Notes: generated from the letters alone by a model not told the origin. 64,000 bases of DNA from Micromonospora halophytica (GCF_900090245.1 NZ_FMDN01000002.1:248001-312000), one strand, 5' to 3'; shown: positions 9,012 through 17,913, counted from the stretch's first letter. Translations and numbers: made by a program.

Positions 9012-9244
9012 GGGGGTCCTTCCGGGGCAGCAGGTGGCGGGCGACACCACCGCCGGTCGGCCGGGCGGGCGCCGGGGAACCCCGGCGACCCGGCCGCAGG
9101 CGCCTCGGCGGGCGGGATCGTCGGCTCTGAGCCTACGAACCGGGAGCGGCACGCCACAACGCACTCCCGGAACAGGGTCCTGACGTGTCACGATTCAGGG
9201 CACGGCGTACGGGGCGCCGACACAACCGCCGAGGAGGATGTCCG

Positions 9245-10081
9245 GTGTCAGCGGGTGGGGCCCGCCGGGGACGGCGGGACAACGGGCTCGACGCGAGCGA
9301 GTACGCCGTCGCGGGCGACGTCGATCCGCGTGTCGGCGAGCATCTGCTCGACGTGCTCGCCGCCGGCGGCATCGCCGCGTACCTCCAGCCCTCCGCCGAC
9401 CTGAACCCGGTCACCCGGACGACCACCGTGCCGGCCCGACCGACGGACCGGCTCTACGTCGACCGCTCGCACCTGACCACCGCGCGCGACTACCTCACCC
9501 AGCTGACCGACGAGGCGAGCCCCGAGCCGCCACGCACCGAGCCGGACGTCGACGCCGAGTGGGACCGCATCGTCGCCGCGTTCCACACCGCCCCGGCCGC
9601 CGGCAGCCACCCCTGGCCGGACGCCGAGGACGTCGACGACCCCGCCGAGCAGCCCGGCCGCGCCGGTGCCGCGGCGACCCGGGCCGAGGAGTCCACCGGC
9701 CCCACCGCCACCGACGTGCGGCGACTGCCGTACGCGGGGGACATCTCCGGGATCTCGCTCGGGCGGGAGCGGCACGACGAGCCCTCCCTGCTGGACGGGC
9801 TGGACACCTTCGGCGCCGACCTTCCGGGCGACCCGGAGGAGGGCTACACCCCGCCCCCACCGCCGCCACTGCCCCGGATCTCGAAGTACGCCGTGGTCGG
9901 CGCGCTGTCGATCGTCCTCGGCTTCGTCCTCTTCCTGAACCCGTCGCTGCTGCCGGTGGACGCCTCGGTGGTGACCCTGCTCGGCTTCACCGGAATCCTC
10001 GCCGGCTTCGTCACGCTGATCTGGCGGCTGCGCCCCGGCGACGAGGACGACCACGACCCGGACGACGGCGCCGTCGTCTGA
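9245..10081 (+). CDS. Conserved actinobacterial membrane protein with acidic N-terminal region
   Basis: A 278-residue protein of unknown function. It starts at GTG 9245 after a GAGGAGGATG ribosome site. The first 75 residues look folded (a DVDPRVGEHLLDVLAAGGIAAYLQP segment reminiscent of small signal-transducing domains). About 75-215 is acidic and Pro/Ala-rich, probably disordered, with a PPPPPPLP run before the membrane. Two hydrophobic helices near the C terminus (VGALSIVLGFVLFL and VTLLGFTGILAGFVTLIW) form a membrane hairpin, followed by an acidic tail. Most of the protein would face the cytosol. It is divergent from plsC, and no partner is evident. Confidence 0.78.
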   Translation: MSAGGARRGRRDNGLDASEYAVAGDVDPRVGEHLLDVLAAGGIAAYLQPSADLNPVTRTTTVPARPTDRLYVDRSHLTTARDYLTQLTDEASPEPPRTEPDVDAEWDRIVAAFHTAPAAGSHPWPDAEDVDDPAEQPGRAGAAATRAEESTGPTATDVRRLPYAGDISGISLGRERHDEPSLLDGLDTFGADLPGDPEEGYTPPPPPPLPRISKYAVVGALSIVLGFVLFLNPSLLPVDASVVTLLGFTGILAGFVTLIWRLRPGDEDDHDPDDGAVV

Positions 10082-10281
10082 CCCCGCCGACCCGGCTCCC
10101 GATGATCGAGGAAGAGCGTCACGCTCCGCTGTGCCCGCATCGCGGGACGCCACCGGGTGTCCCGTCCCACGTAACAGGGGTGTAACTTACGGTCAGTAGG
10201 AATACGGCTGTACGTCACTTCCCCCACCGACTGCCCGGTTGTTCCTTTCTTCCTCGTGGCGGTCGGCCACTGCGGATCGGA

Positions 10282-11709
10282 ATGCCCGAGATGCGACAGA
10301 GTTCCCTCGTGGTGGTGGCCAACCGGCTTCCCATCGACGACAGTGTGGCCCCCGACGGCGCCTGCGAATGGCGCCGCAGCCCCGGAGGTCTGGTCAGCGC
10401 GCTGCACCCGCTGCTACGGCACACCCCGGCCACCTGGGTGGGCTGGGCCGGCGGGACCGGTCCCGCGCCCGCCCTCCCCGACGTCGACGGCGTGCGCATG
10501 CACACCGTCCCGCTCGACGCGCAGGACCTGCGCGACCACTACGAGGGCTTCGCCAACGCGACGCTCTGGCCGCTCTACCACGACGCCGTCGAGCAGCCCG
10601 AATACCACCGCCGCTGGTGGGAGGCGTACCAGCGGGTCAACCAGCGGTTCGCGGAGGCGGCCGCCGGGGTGGCCGAACCGGGCGGCCTGGTCTGGGTGCA
10701 GGACTACCACCTTCAGCTCGTCCCCGGGATGCTCCGCGAACTCCGCCCCGACCTGCGGATCGGCTTCTTCCTGCACGTGCCGTTCCCACCGCCGGAGCTG
10801 TTCATGCAGTTGCCCCGACGCGCCGAACTGCTGCGCGGGATGCTCGGCGCCGACCTGATCGGCTTCCAGCGGGCCCAGGCCTCGCACAACTTCGCCCAGC
10901 TCGTCGCCAAGGTGCTCGGCCTACCGGCCACCGACCGGCGGATCAGCGTCGACGACCGGGTGGTGCGGATCGGGGCGTACCCGGTCTCCATCGACACCGC
11001 GGAGATGGCCGCGCTGGCGGGCCGTCCGGACGTCACCGCCCGCGCCCGCCGGCTGCGGCACGATCTGGGCGACCCGGAGCACGTGATCCTCAGCGTCGAC
11101 CGGATGGACTACACCAAGGGCATCGAGCAGCGGCTCAAGGCGTACAGCGAACTGCTGGCCAGCGGGGACGTCAAGGTCCGGGACACCGTGCTGGTCCAGG
11201 TCGCGGTGCCCAGCCGGGAGCGGGTCGCGCAGTACCAGATCCTGCGGGAGCGGGTAGAGCGCGAGGTCGGGCGGATCAACGGCGAGTTCGGCCGGGTCGG
11301 CGAACCGGCGATCCACTACCTCACCCAGCCGTTCGACCGCACCGAGCTGGCCGCTCTCTACCGGGTCGCCGACGTGATGGCGGTGACTCCGCTGCGCGAC
11401 GGGATGAACCTGGTCGCCAAGGAGTACGTCGCCGCCCGGGTCGACGACTCCGGCGCGCTGCTGCTCAGCGAGTTCGCCGGCTCGGCCGCCGAGCTGGAGC
11501 AGGCGTACCTGGTCAACCCGCACGACCTGGAGGAGCTCAAGCGGGTGCTGCTCTCGGCGCTACGGGCCGCCCCGGAGGACGCCGGCGACCGGATGCGGGC
11601 GATGCGCGCGCACCTGCACCGCCACGACATCCGGGCCTGGGCCCGCTCCTACCTCAGCGCGCTGGACGAGACCGGCTCGCTGGTACGCCGGCTCAGCAGC
11701 TCGGGCTGA
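10282..11709 (+). CDS. otsA: Alpha,alpha-trehalose-phosphate synthase
   Basis: Family GT20 enzyme that joins a nucleotide-activated glucose to glucose 6-phosphate to make trehalose 6-phosphate, an osmolyte and envelope precursor. The 475-residue product is of normal length. It shows the N-terminal VVVANRLP loop, WVQDYHLQLVP, FFLHVPFPP, the active-site SVDRMDYTKGI segment and the TPLRDGMNLVAKEY donor-binding motif. No trehalose-phosphate phosphatase gene is next to it. The start could be ATG 10282 or the ATG three codons later; neither has a strong ribosome site. A repeat-rich non-coding stretch follows the stop. Confidence 0.95.
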   Translation: MPEMRQSSLVVVANRLPIDDSVAPDGACEWRRSPGGLVSALHPLLRHTPATWVGWAGGTGPAPALPDVDGVRMHTVPLDAQDLRDHYEGFANATLWPLYHDAVEQPEYHRRWWEAYQRVNQRFAEAAAGVAEPGGLVWVQDYHLQLVPGMLRELRPDLRIGFFLHVPFPPPELFMQLPRRAELLRGMLGADLIGFQRAQASHNFAQLVAKVLGLPATDRRISVDDRVVRIGAYPVSIDTAEMAALAGRPDVTARARRLRHDLGDPEHVILSVDRMDYTKGIEQRLKAYSELLASGDVKVRDTVLVQVAVPSRERVAQYQILRERVEREVGRINGEFGRVGEPAIHYLTQPFDRTELAALYRVADVMAVTPLRDGMNLVAKEYVAARVDDSGALLLSEFAGSAAELEQAYLVNPHDLEELKRVLLSALRAAPEDAGDRMRAMRAHLHRHDIRAWARSYLSALDETGSLVRRLSSSG

Positions 11710-11804
11710 CCCCCACCCGGCCGTCCCGCCCGACCGCCCGGTCGCTCCGGCCACCTCACCTCGGCCCGCCCCAACCCGGTAGCCCGGTGGCCCGGTGGCC
11801 CCAG

Positions 11805-11888
11805 GCCGCCGGGGCCGGGCCGCCGGGGCCGGGCCGCCGGGGCCGGGCCGCCGGGGCCGGGCCGGTGAGGCCGGGCCGGTGAGGCCGG
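11805..11888. repeat. 14-bp GC-rich tandem array, six units
   Basis: Four copies of GCCGCCGGGGCCGG are followed by two copies of the variant GCCGGTGAGGCCGG with no spacing. It is downstream of otsA. Pure slippage-type expansion is the simplest reading. Confidence 0.9.
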
Positions 11889-11962
11889 GCCGGCTCGCGC
11901 AGCACCCGACCCATCTCACTGTCCGTGTTGCTCCCGCCGGAAGGGGCTCTGCGCTCCGGACA

Positions 11963-12031
11963 CTTTGCTCTGCAGCCATTGACGCACCAGTGACGCACCG
12001 TTGCTGGCGCGTCGGTGGGTGCAGAGCAAAG
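11963..12031. repeat. Imperfect palindrome with CTTTGCTCTGCA ends
   Basis: The outer 12 bp are a perfect inverted repeat (CTTTGCTCTGCA at 11963 and TGCAGAGCAAAG at 12020). Pairing continues for 23 bp per arm with three mismatches. The 23-bp loop contains TGACGCACC. It looks like a REP/MITE-type element; only one copy is in the window. Confidence 0.85.
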
Positions 12032-12392
12032 CGATGAGGGAGGAGTATCGGTCGTCGCCGAGGCGGACCACATCTTCCCTGGTCAGCTTCTCGTGGCCGA
12101 GTTCAACCGACCGATGTCACCGCACGGAGGCCATCGGCCGTCACTGAACGTCACCCATCGACCTGAACCCGACGGCATTCACTCAAAGTGATGACTAAGG
12201 TTGCCGGCCCCCGCCGCCGCGGGGGGGGGATGGCGACGGCCGCGCTGTCGGCTTGCCCGGTTCGACCGTTGCTCGTCCCATTCGACCAGGGACGGCCGGA
12301 AGCGCCGACGCCGGCACTGCCGACCGTCAGCACGCGGTCGGCGGCGACCGGGCCTAGGCGTCCGCGCGGCGGCCAGGAGCAACCCGCGCCGG

Positions 12393-13217
12393 TCACGCCC
12401 GCTGCGGCTCCTTGACCAGCCAGTCGAGAATCGCGTCGATCGGCTCCCGCCAGCGGGCGTCGAGCATCAGGTCGTGCCCCATGCCGGGAAAGAGCAGCGG
12501 AGCCGAGCCGTACCGCCGGGCGGCCCGGGCCAGCGCCGCCGGCGGCACCACCCGGTCGTCCGGGCTGCCCAGCACCAGCACCGGCGGACGACCCACCGCC
12601 GGCTCCGCCTCCCGACCGGCCAGCAGCTGCCACTGGGCCCGCCGGGCGACCCGACCGAGCTGCGCGGCGTACCGCCGGGCGTCGGCGTCAGGCAGCTCAC
12701 GGCTGAACAGCTGCCGGCGGTGCAGCTTCAACGGGCCACCGACCAACGCGGGCAGCGTGCCCACCGGATTGCGGCGCAGCGCGGTGGCGGCCGTCGACCA
12801 GCCGCCCATCACCGGCGCGGCCAGGACCGCGGCCCGGGCCGGATAACGCGCCATCGCGTGGGACACCACCAGCGCCCCGGCGCCGTGCCCCACCAGCACC
12901 GCCTGGCGCGGCAGGCCCGCCGCCACCTGGACCACGTCATGGGTGTACGCCCGCAGCGTCGCCTCCGGCGCCCGCTCGCTGCCGCCGTGCCCGCGCAGGC
13001 TCACCGCGTACGCCGGGAAGCCGCGCGACGCGGCGTGCTCCAGCCAGTGCTCGGCGAACGCCCACGCCCCGTGCCCGAACCCCGGTACGAAGAGCAGCGG
13101 CGGCCGCCCCTCCTCCAGCTCCGGGGCCGCGCCCAGCACCTCGCGCCGGACCGGGCGGACCGGACGGGCCCACTCCCGCCCCCGCAGGATCCGCACCCGC
13201 TCGTTCGTCGCGCTCAC
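12393..13217 (-). CDS. Alpha/beta hydrolase
   Basis: A 274-residue alpha/beta-fold hydrolase. It has the oxyanion-region segment LLFVPGFGHGAWAF, a nucleophile-elbow-like VGHGAGAL, a late acid in LGSPDDRVVP and a candidate catalytic His in GMGHDLMLD. The elbow reads GHGAG, with Ala where Ser/Asp/Cys is expected at the nucleophile position, so catalysis is uncertain. The GTG start overlaps the stop of the upstream flavin monooxygenase (GTGA), so the two are translationally coupled and probably act on one pathway. No signal peptide is seen. Substrate unknown. Confidence 0.85.
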   Translation of the reverse strand: MSATNERVRILRGREWARPVRPVRREVLGAAPELEEGRPPLLFVPGFGHGAWAFAEHWLEHAASRGFPAYAVSLRGHGGSERAPEATLRAYTHDVVQVAAGLPRQAVLVGHGAGALVVSHAMARYPARAAVLAAPVMGGWSTAATALRRNPVGTLPALVGGPLKLHRRQLFSRELPDADARRYAAQLGRVARRAQWQLLAGREAEPAVGRPPVLVLGSPDDRVVPPAALARAARRYGSAPLLFPGMGHDLMLDARWREPIDAILDWLVKEPQRA

Positions 13218-14623
13218 CGGCCGGCCTCCAGCTCGTCGAGGGCGCGCTGCACCGCGCGCAGGTAGTCGGCGTGGCCCACCTCGAACCAGTGCCGGCTGCT
13301 GTCCTTGACCTTGCCCGAGTACCGCTCCCCCGCGCCGGCCTCCACCCGGGACGCGAACGCGGCGGCCCGCTGCGGCCGGGCCAGCCGGGCCTGGAGCAAC
13401 CGGGCGAAGAGGACGGTCTGCCAGTGCGACAGGGTGAACACGCCGGAGTCGGGCTGCAACAGGCCGGCCACCGCGAGGGTCGGGTACCCGGGGGCGAAGG
13501 CGTTCAGCCACAGCCGGGGGCGGCCCGAGGCGTCGGAGTCCCCGAGCACCTTCGGGTCCAGGAACTCGAAGCGCGGCAGGTAACCGGTGGCGAAGACGAC
13601 CAGTTCGGGATCGATCTCCCGACCGTCGGTGAGGGTGACGCCGCCGCCGTGGAACCGGGCGACGTCGGGCACCGGGGCGATCCGGCCGTGGCCGACGTAG
13701 TAGACGAGCTGGCTGTTGGCGATCGGGTGGGTCTCGTACACCCGGTGGTCCGGCTTCGGCAGGCCGAAGCGGGTCAGGTCGCCGACGGTCAGCCGCAGTG
13801 TCCGGTGGTAGAGCCACTGCCGCAGGCGCAGCGGCACCCGCAGCATCAGCAGCAGGTCGTTGACCTGGTCGGCGGGGCGACCGAGGACGTACTTCGGGGC
13901 GTACCAGTAGCCGCGGCGGGTGGAGTGCCAGCAGCGGGACGCCTGCTGTGCGGCCTCGACCGCGATGTCGCAGCCGGTGTTGCCGGCGCCGACCACCAGC
14001 ACCCGCTTGCCGCGAAGCTGGGCCGGGTCCTTGTACGACGAGGCGTGCATGACCTCGCCCCGGTACTCCGCCAACCCCTCGTAGGAGGGCAGCTTCGGCG
14101 ACCAGTTGTGCCCGTTGGCGACCACCACGGCGGCGTACCGGGAGGTGCGCTCCGGGCCGTACCCGCCGGTGCTGCGGGTGGTGACGTCCCACCGGTCATC
14201 GGCCACCGGCTCGACCCGGACCACCTCGGTGCCGAACCAGATGTGCCGGCGCAGGTCGAAGTGGTCGGCGTACCGCTCGAAGTAGGACAGCAGCTGGCTG
14301 TGGTGCGGGTAGTCCGGCCAGGAGTCCGGCATCGGGAAGTCGGGGAACTGGGTGAACGGCCGGGACGAGATCAGGTGGGTGCTGGCGTACACCGGGCTGC
14401 GGTCGTGCCGCCAGTTCCACGCGCCGCCGACGCCGGTCTCCCGCTCGTAGCAGTCGACGCCGAAGCCGTGCTCGGTGAGGTTCTTGATCGCGGTGAGGCC
14501 GCTGGCGCCGGCACCGATCACGCAGACCGTGTCACCCCGGTCGGAGACCGGGCGGCCGTCCCGGCTCAGGGCGAGCGTGGTGGTCTCCGGATCGGGCCGG
14601 CCGTGCTCGGTGGAGGGGGGCAC
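13214..14623 (-). CDS. Flavin-containing monooxygenase
   Basis: A 469-residue class B FAD/NADPH monooxygenase. It has an FAD Rossmann motif GAGASG at 37-42, then the FMO-type signature YRGEVMHASSY, an NADPH motif VVGAGNTGCD and the FATGYLPRFEF motif near the C-terminal third. The signature ends in Tyr, favouring an FMO/N-hydroxylase-like enzyme over a classical Baeyer-Villiger enzyme (which ends in Trp). The GTG start is preceded by AAGGAGA about 8 nt upstream. Its stop overlaps the hydrolase start, so they form a two-gene operon. Substrate unknown; oxidation followed by hydrolysis is an inference. Confidence 0.88.
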   Translation of the reverse strand: MPPSTEHGRPDPETTTLALSRDGRPVSDRGDTVCVIGAGASGLTAIKNLTEHGFGVDCYERETGVGGAWNWRHDRSPVYASTHLISSRPFTQFPDFPMPDSWPDYPHHSQLLSYFERYADHFDLRRHIWFGTEVVRVEPVADDRWDVTTRSTGGYGPERTSRYAAVVVANGHNWSPKLPSYEGLAEYRGEVMHASSYKDPAQLRGKRVLVVGAGNTGCDIAVEAAQQASRCWHSTRRGYWYAPKYVLGRPADQVNDLLLMLRVPLRLRQWLYHRTLRLTVGDLTRFGLPKPDHRVYETHPIANSQLVYYVGHGRIAPVPDVARFHGGGVTLTDGREIDPELVVFATGYLPRFEFLDPKVLGDSDASGRPRLWLNAFAPGYPTLAVAGLLQPDSGVFTLSHWQTVLFARLLQARLARPQRAAAFASRVEAGAGERYSGKVKDSSRHWFEVGHADYLRAVQRALDELEAGR

Positions 14624-14775
14624 CGGGGTATCTCCTTATGTGCGGCACGAACGCCGGTTCGACGGGCAATCCTCCCCGTACCCGGAGCCGGTTGTCCAGC
14701 CCGGCATTCCGGGTCCGGACGACCCGGGTCCGACCGCCGCGCCGGGAGCGGCGACCGGGGCCCGCGGGCGTACCG

Positions 14776-15510
14776 TCAGTCGGTGACCGGCAGGAGCAGG
14801 TCGGCCAGGACCGGGAAGTGGTCGCTGGCCCGGCGGGTCAACGGGGTGTCCACCACGTCGTAGTCGAGCACCGTCACCCGGGGGTCGACGAAGAGCGCGT
14901 CGATGCGGCGGCGGGGGTTGGCGCACGAGTAGGTGTGCCGGTCGGCGGCGTCGGCGGCGACCGCCGCGTCGGTCAGCCCCTCCCCCACCGTCCGCCAGGG
15001 GACGGAGTCCGGGCCGTCGTTGAGGTCCGCGCCGAGGACCACCGGCAGCCGCGCGGCCGCCAGTTCCCGCTTGAGCAGCGTGGCCTGGCCGGGACGCTCC
15101 GCCGGGTCGGTGGACAGGTGCGAGCCGGCGAGCAGGAAGCGCGCCCCGCCGACCCGGCACTCGGCGTACGCGGCGCCGCGCAGGTGCCGTCCCGGGGTGA
15201 GCGGGAAGCGCTGGCACCGGGTGCCGGTCACCCGCACCCGGAGGCTGGTCAGCAGCAGGTTGCCCAGCGAGGGCAGACCCCCGGCGGCCACCACCAGTCC
15301 GAACGACTCGGCCAGCGCGGCCGACTTCTGCCGCCAGCGGAACCGGCGCGGGGCCTCCTGCACGATCACCACGTCGGGCCCGGCCTCGCGGACCACGGCC
15401 GCCAGCGCAACCGTGTCGTCACGCTGGCTGTGGACGTTGTACGACACCACCCGCAGCCGCACCCCGCCGGCCGGCTCCCCGTCGCCGGCCGGGGTCCCGG
15501 CGGCGGTCAC
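14776..15510 (-). CDS. Endonuclease/exonuclease/phosphatase-family protein
   Basis: A 244-residue metal-dependent phosphodiesterase/phosphatase fold protein. Family motifs are visible in order: LRVVSYNVH near the N terminus, VIVQEA (metal-binding Glu), LLAGSHLS, LGADLNDGPDS and the C-terminal SDHFPVLADL (catalytic His). No signal peptide, so probably cytosolic. The GTG start overlaps the glkA stop by 4 bp (GTGA), making it the second gene of an operon with glucokinase. The substrate could be a nucleic acid, inositol phosphate or sphingolipid; the sequence does not decide. Confidence 0.83.
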   Translation of the reverse strand: MTAAGTPAGDGEPAGGVRLRVVSYNVHSQRDDTVALAAVVREAGPDVVIVQEAPRRFRWRQKSAALAESFGLVVAAGGLPSLGNLLLTSLRVRVTGTRCQRFPLTPGRHLRGAAYAECRVGGARFLLAGSHLSTDPAERPGQATLLKRELAAARLPVVLGADLNDGPDSVPWRTVGEGLTDAAVAADAADRHTYSCANPRRRIDALFVDPRVTVLDYDVVDTPLTRRASDHFPVLADLLLPVTD

Positions 15511-16454
15511 AGCCGACGGGCGAGGTCGGCGGCGCCGATGACACCGGCGCTGTTGCCCAGCTCCGCCGGGCGGATCTCGGCGACGGGCAGCCGGCTGCGC
15601 TGGGCCAGCGCGTCGTTGAACGAGCGCCGGGTCGGGCCGAGCAGCAGGTCACCGGCGTCGACCACGCCGCCGCCGACCACCAGGACCTGCGGGTCGAGGA
15701 TCTGGGCCATGTCGGCGAGGCTGGTGCCGAGCCAGCGGCCGACCTGGGCGAACGCCTCGGTGGAGACCGGGTCGCCGGCCTGCGCGGCCGCGGTGACCAT
15801 CGGGCCGGTGACCGCCTCGGCCTCGCCCCCGGCCAGCTCGAGCAGGGCGGTGGCCCGCTCCGGCTCCTGGCGGGCGGCGGCGCGGGCGAAGCGGACCAGG
15901 GCGCTGCCGCTGGCGTACTGCTCGATGCAGCCGAGCCGGCCGCAGCCGCACTGGTGGCCGTCCGGGACGGTGAGCATGTGGCCCAGCTCGGCGGCGATGC
16001 CGTTGGCGCCGCGGACCAGCTCACCGCCGAGCACGATGCCGCCGCCGACACCGGTGCCGATGGTGAACATGACCATCGAGTCCTCGGCGTCGCGGGCCGC
16101 GCCGTAGCGGAACTCGGCCCAGGCGGCGACGTTGCCGTCGTTCTCGACGATCGCCGGCAGGCCGGTGGCTGCGCTGACGTACTCGCGCAGCGGCTCGTCC
16201 CGCCAGGCCAGGTTGGGAGCGAAGAGCACGGTGGAGCGGGAGGCGTCGATCCAGCCGGCCGCGCCGATGCCGACCGCGTCGACCTGGTACCTGGCGGCGA
16301 GCTCGGTGACCAGCTCGATGATGACGTCGCGGGTCTTGCCGACGTCGTCTGCGGGGGTGTCCCGTCGGGCCTGCACGAGAACCTTGCCGGTGTCGTCCAC
16401 GACACCACCGGCCACCTTCGTGCCACCGACGTCGACTCCGATGGTCAGCGTCAC
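15507..16454 (-). CDS. glkA: ROK-family glucokinase
   Basis: Phosphorylates glucose with ATP at the head of glycolysis and, in Streptomyces, takes part in glucose repression. The 315-residue protein shows the phosphate motif DVGGTKVAGG, VENDGNVAAW with the catalytic Asp, IGTGVGGGIV, and the zinc-binding ROK signature ELGH followed by CGCGRLGCIE. I chose GTG 16454 because GAGGGGAG lies 9 nt upstream. The GTG at 16463 is almost on top of that ribosome site. It is coupled to the downstream phosphatase-like gene. Position near fadD15 resembles Streptomyces glkA. Confidence 0.92.
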   Translation of the reverse strand: MTLTIGVDVGGTKVAGGVVDDTGKVLVQARRDTPADDVGKTRDVIIELVTELAARYQVDAVGIGAAGWIDASRSTVLFAPNLAWRDEPLREYVSAATGLPAIVENDGNVAAWAEFRYGAARDAEDSMVMFTIGTGVGGGIVLGGELVRGANGIAAELGHMLTVPDGHQCGCGRLGCIEQYASGSALVRFARAAARQEPERATALLELAGGEAEAVTGPMVTAAAQAGDPVSTEAFAQVGRWLGTSLADMAQILDPQVLVVGGGVVDAGDLLLGPTRRSFNDALAQRSRLPVAEIRPAELGNSAGVIGAADLARRL

Positions 16455-16525
16455 CGCTGCCACTCCCCTCTGCTGTGCTGCCCGACATCGGCCGAACCGG
16501 CCGTGCGATGTCGGATGTCCGGTGA

Positions 16526-17200
16526 TCAGGCCCCGTCGCCTGGTGCGTCCCCGCCTGCGCCGGCCGGCGCACGCGAGGCGGGCACCACCGGACGGTCGGC
16601 CGTCGGCCGGATCTGGGCCGGCGCGACCGGCCCGGCGTCGTCGACGGGCGGGGCGGCGGCGGCCGGCACGACCGCGTCCTCCGCCCGGGTGGCGGCGGAC
16701 CAGACGTCCCGCTCCGGCGCCGACGGAGAATCATGCCCGGTACGGGTGGCCTCGCGCCACACGTGGTCGGCGTCGGGATCGGTCGGGGCGGCGTCCCCGG
16801 TCGCTCCGGTGGCGCCGCCGGACGCCCGGTGGGATGCTTCCCCGCCACCGGCCGAAGCGAACGCCCGCATCAGGCTGGCGATCCCGGCGGCCAGATCGCC
16901 CACACCGGTGGCGAGTCGCTCGGCGAATTCCGGACTCGGGTCACGCAACGCCGCGATACCGCGGCAGACCGGACAGATGCAGCACTCCGGTGTTCCGGTG
17001 GCGAATCCCCCGGCCCCGGCACCCTCTCCCGCCTGCCGGGACGTGCCGGCGCTGTGACCGAGGACACCCGAGATCATCCCACCGAGCGGACCCCACGGGC
17101 CCGCCCCGTGGCCGGCCGAGGCCAGCCGCGCCGTGGCGAGCAGCGTGGCGACCAGCCGCTCGGCCTCCTCCCGGGCAGAGCCCGGCTCCGTACCCCCCAT
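16526..17200 (-). CDS. Conserved hypothetical protein with a CxxC pair (DUF5304-like)
   Basis: A 224-residue protein of unknown function, probably cytosolic. The first 110 residues are helical and contain CCICPVCRGIAALRDPSPEF, a possible metal or redox site. The remainder is Ala/Pro/Asp-rich and likely disordered. The ATG at 17200 follows GGAGGAG at 6 nt and is preferred to a GTG at 17215 with no ribosome site. It sits between glkA and an SRPBCC gene on the same strand. Its arrangement recalls proteins annotated DUF5304 next to Streptomyces glkA; that link is from memory and unverified. Confidence 0.7.
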   Translation of the reverse strand: MGGTEPGSAREEAERLVATLLATARLASAGHGAGPWGPLGGMISGVLGHSAGTSRQAGEGAGAGGFATGTPECCICPVCRGIAALRDPSPEFAERLATGVGDLAAGIASLMRAFASAGGGEASHRASGGATGATGDAAPTDPDADHVWREATRTGHDSPSAPERDVWSAATRAEDAVVPAAAAPPVDDAGPVAPAQIRPTADRPVVPASRAPAGAGGDAPGDGA

Positions 17201-17234
17201 GACGGGCTCCTCCACCGTGCGGCCGGCCGGCGCG

Positions 17235-17690
17235 TCACTGTGCCGTGCCGGGTGCCTCTACCCGGCGTTTGAGCTGCTTCAACGCCGTATCCATGATCAT
17301 TTTCTCGGCCTTGCGGCGGAACATCCCGAGCATGCCCACCGACAGCTCCACCTCCAGGGTGTACGTCACGGTGGAGGTGCCGTCCGGGCTGCCGACGATG
17401 TCGTACGACCCGCGCTGCGACTTCTGCATCTTCGACGGCGCGACCAGGTGCCACTCGACGCGGGACAGGTCCTCGGCGTACTCGTAGGCGAGCACGTACT
17501 CGTCGGCCATCACCCCGGCGTCGATGGTGAACCGGACCTGGCTGGCGTAGCCGTCCTCGTACTCCTCGATCACCTCCGCCTGCCGCACCGCCTCGGTCCA
17601 CTCGGGGTAGCTCGGGAAGTCGCAGATGACCGCCGCCACGCGCTCCGGTGGCGCACCGATGACGATCGACTGGGTGGAGGAGTCCGCCAT
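17235..17690 (-). CDS. SRPBCC (polyketide cyclase/START-like) family protein
   Basis: A 151-residue helix-grip fold protein for binding a hydrophobic ligand. It shows VAAVICDFPSYPEWTEAV at the N terminus, a long central sheet (VRFTIDAGVMADEYVLAYEY) and a C-terminal helix. It resembles mycobacterial Rv2185c, which also lies beside a FadD15-type ligase. The ATG has no ribosome site, but TAGCCT lies exactly 6 nt before it, suggesting a leaderless transcript. Divergent from fadD15, so the pair may share an intergenic control region. Confidence 0.85.
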   Translation of the reverse strand: MADSSTQSIVIGAPPERVAAVICDFPSYPEWTEAVRQAEVIEEYEDGYASQVRFTIDAGVMADEYVLAYEYAEDLSRVEWHLVAPSKMQKSQRGSYDIVGSPDGTSTVTYTLEVELSVGMLGMFRRKAEKMIMDTALKQLKRRVEAPGTAQ

Positions 17691-17696
17691 GGGGCG

Positions 17697-17702
17697 AGGC
17701 TA
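17697..17702 (-). promoter_or_regulatory. Putative -10 hexamer (TAGCCT) for a leaderless SRPBCC transcript
   Basis: On the minus strand TAGCCT is followed by 6 nt (CGCCCC) and then the ATG at 17690, which places the expected transcription start at the start codon. No -35 box is clear. Confidence 0.5.
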
Positions 17703-17913
17703 CCCGGAGCGACCCCGCAGCGCGCCGCTCCACCCCCGCCGCGCCGAGCGCGCCGGGCCCTCCCGGGTGGCCAGGTCCGCCCCGACGCCCGGGCGTCCCA
17801 CCTACCGGGCAGGCAACCTCCCTGGCCAACCCACCCGGGTGTGCAGGTAGGTTTCGTCAGAGCCGACCCGCCGTGGCGGCCGGCCCGGCCAGTGCGAGCA
17901 CGAGGGAGTGCAG

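Larger units (their letters stand above)
11710..12392. other. Repeat-rich intergenic region of about 680 bp
   Basis: No gene is assignable here. From left to right it holds a C-rich stretch after otsA, a 14-bp GC-rich tandem array (11805-11888), a 69-bp imperfect palindrome (11963-12031) and about 360 bp with only a doubtful startless reading frame (12045-12191). The right end abuts the stop of the minus-strand hydrolase. Confidence 0.7.

Noticed and set aside
12393..14192. 599-codon minus-strand frame fusing hydrolase with upstream sequence
   Set aside because: Its first half is out of frame with the flavin monooxygenase, which has intact motifs in its own frame. The hydrolase starts at GTG 13217.
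13214..14623. Classical Baeyer-Villiger monooxygenase call
   Set aside because: The fingerprint ends in Tyr (HASSY) rather than Trp, so a general FMO call is safer.
16454..16463. GTG at 16463 as the glkA start
   Set aside because: The ribosome site would be almost adjacent; GTG 16454 gives normal spacing and matches the family N terminus.
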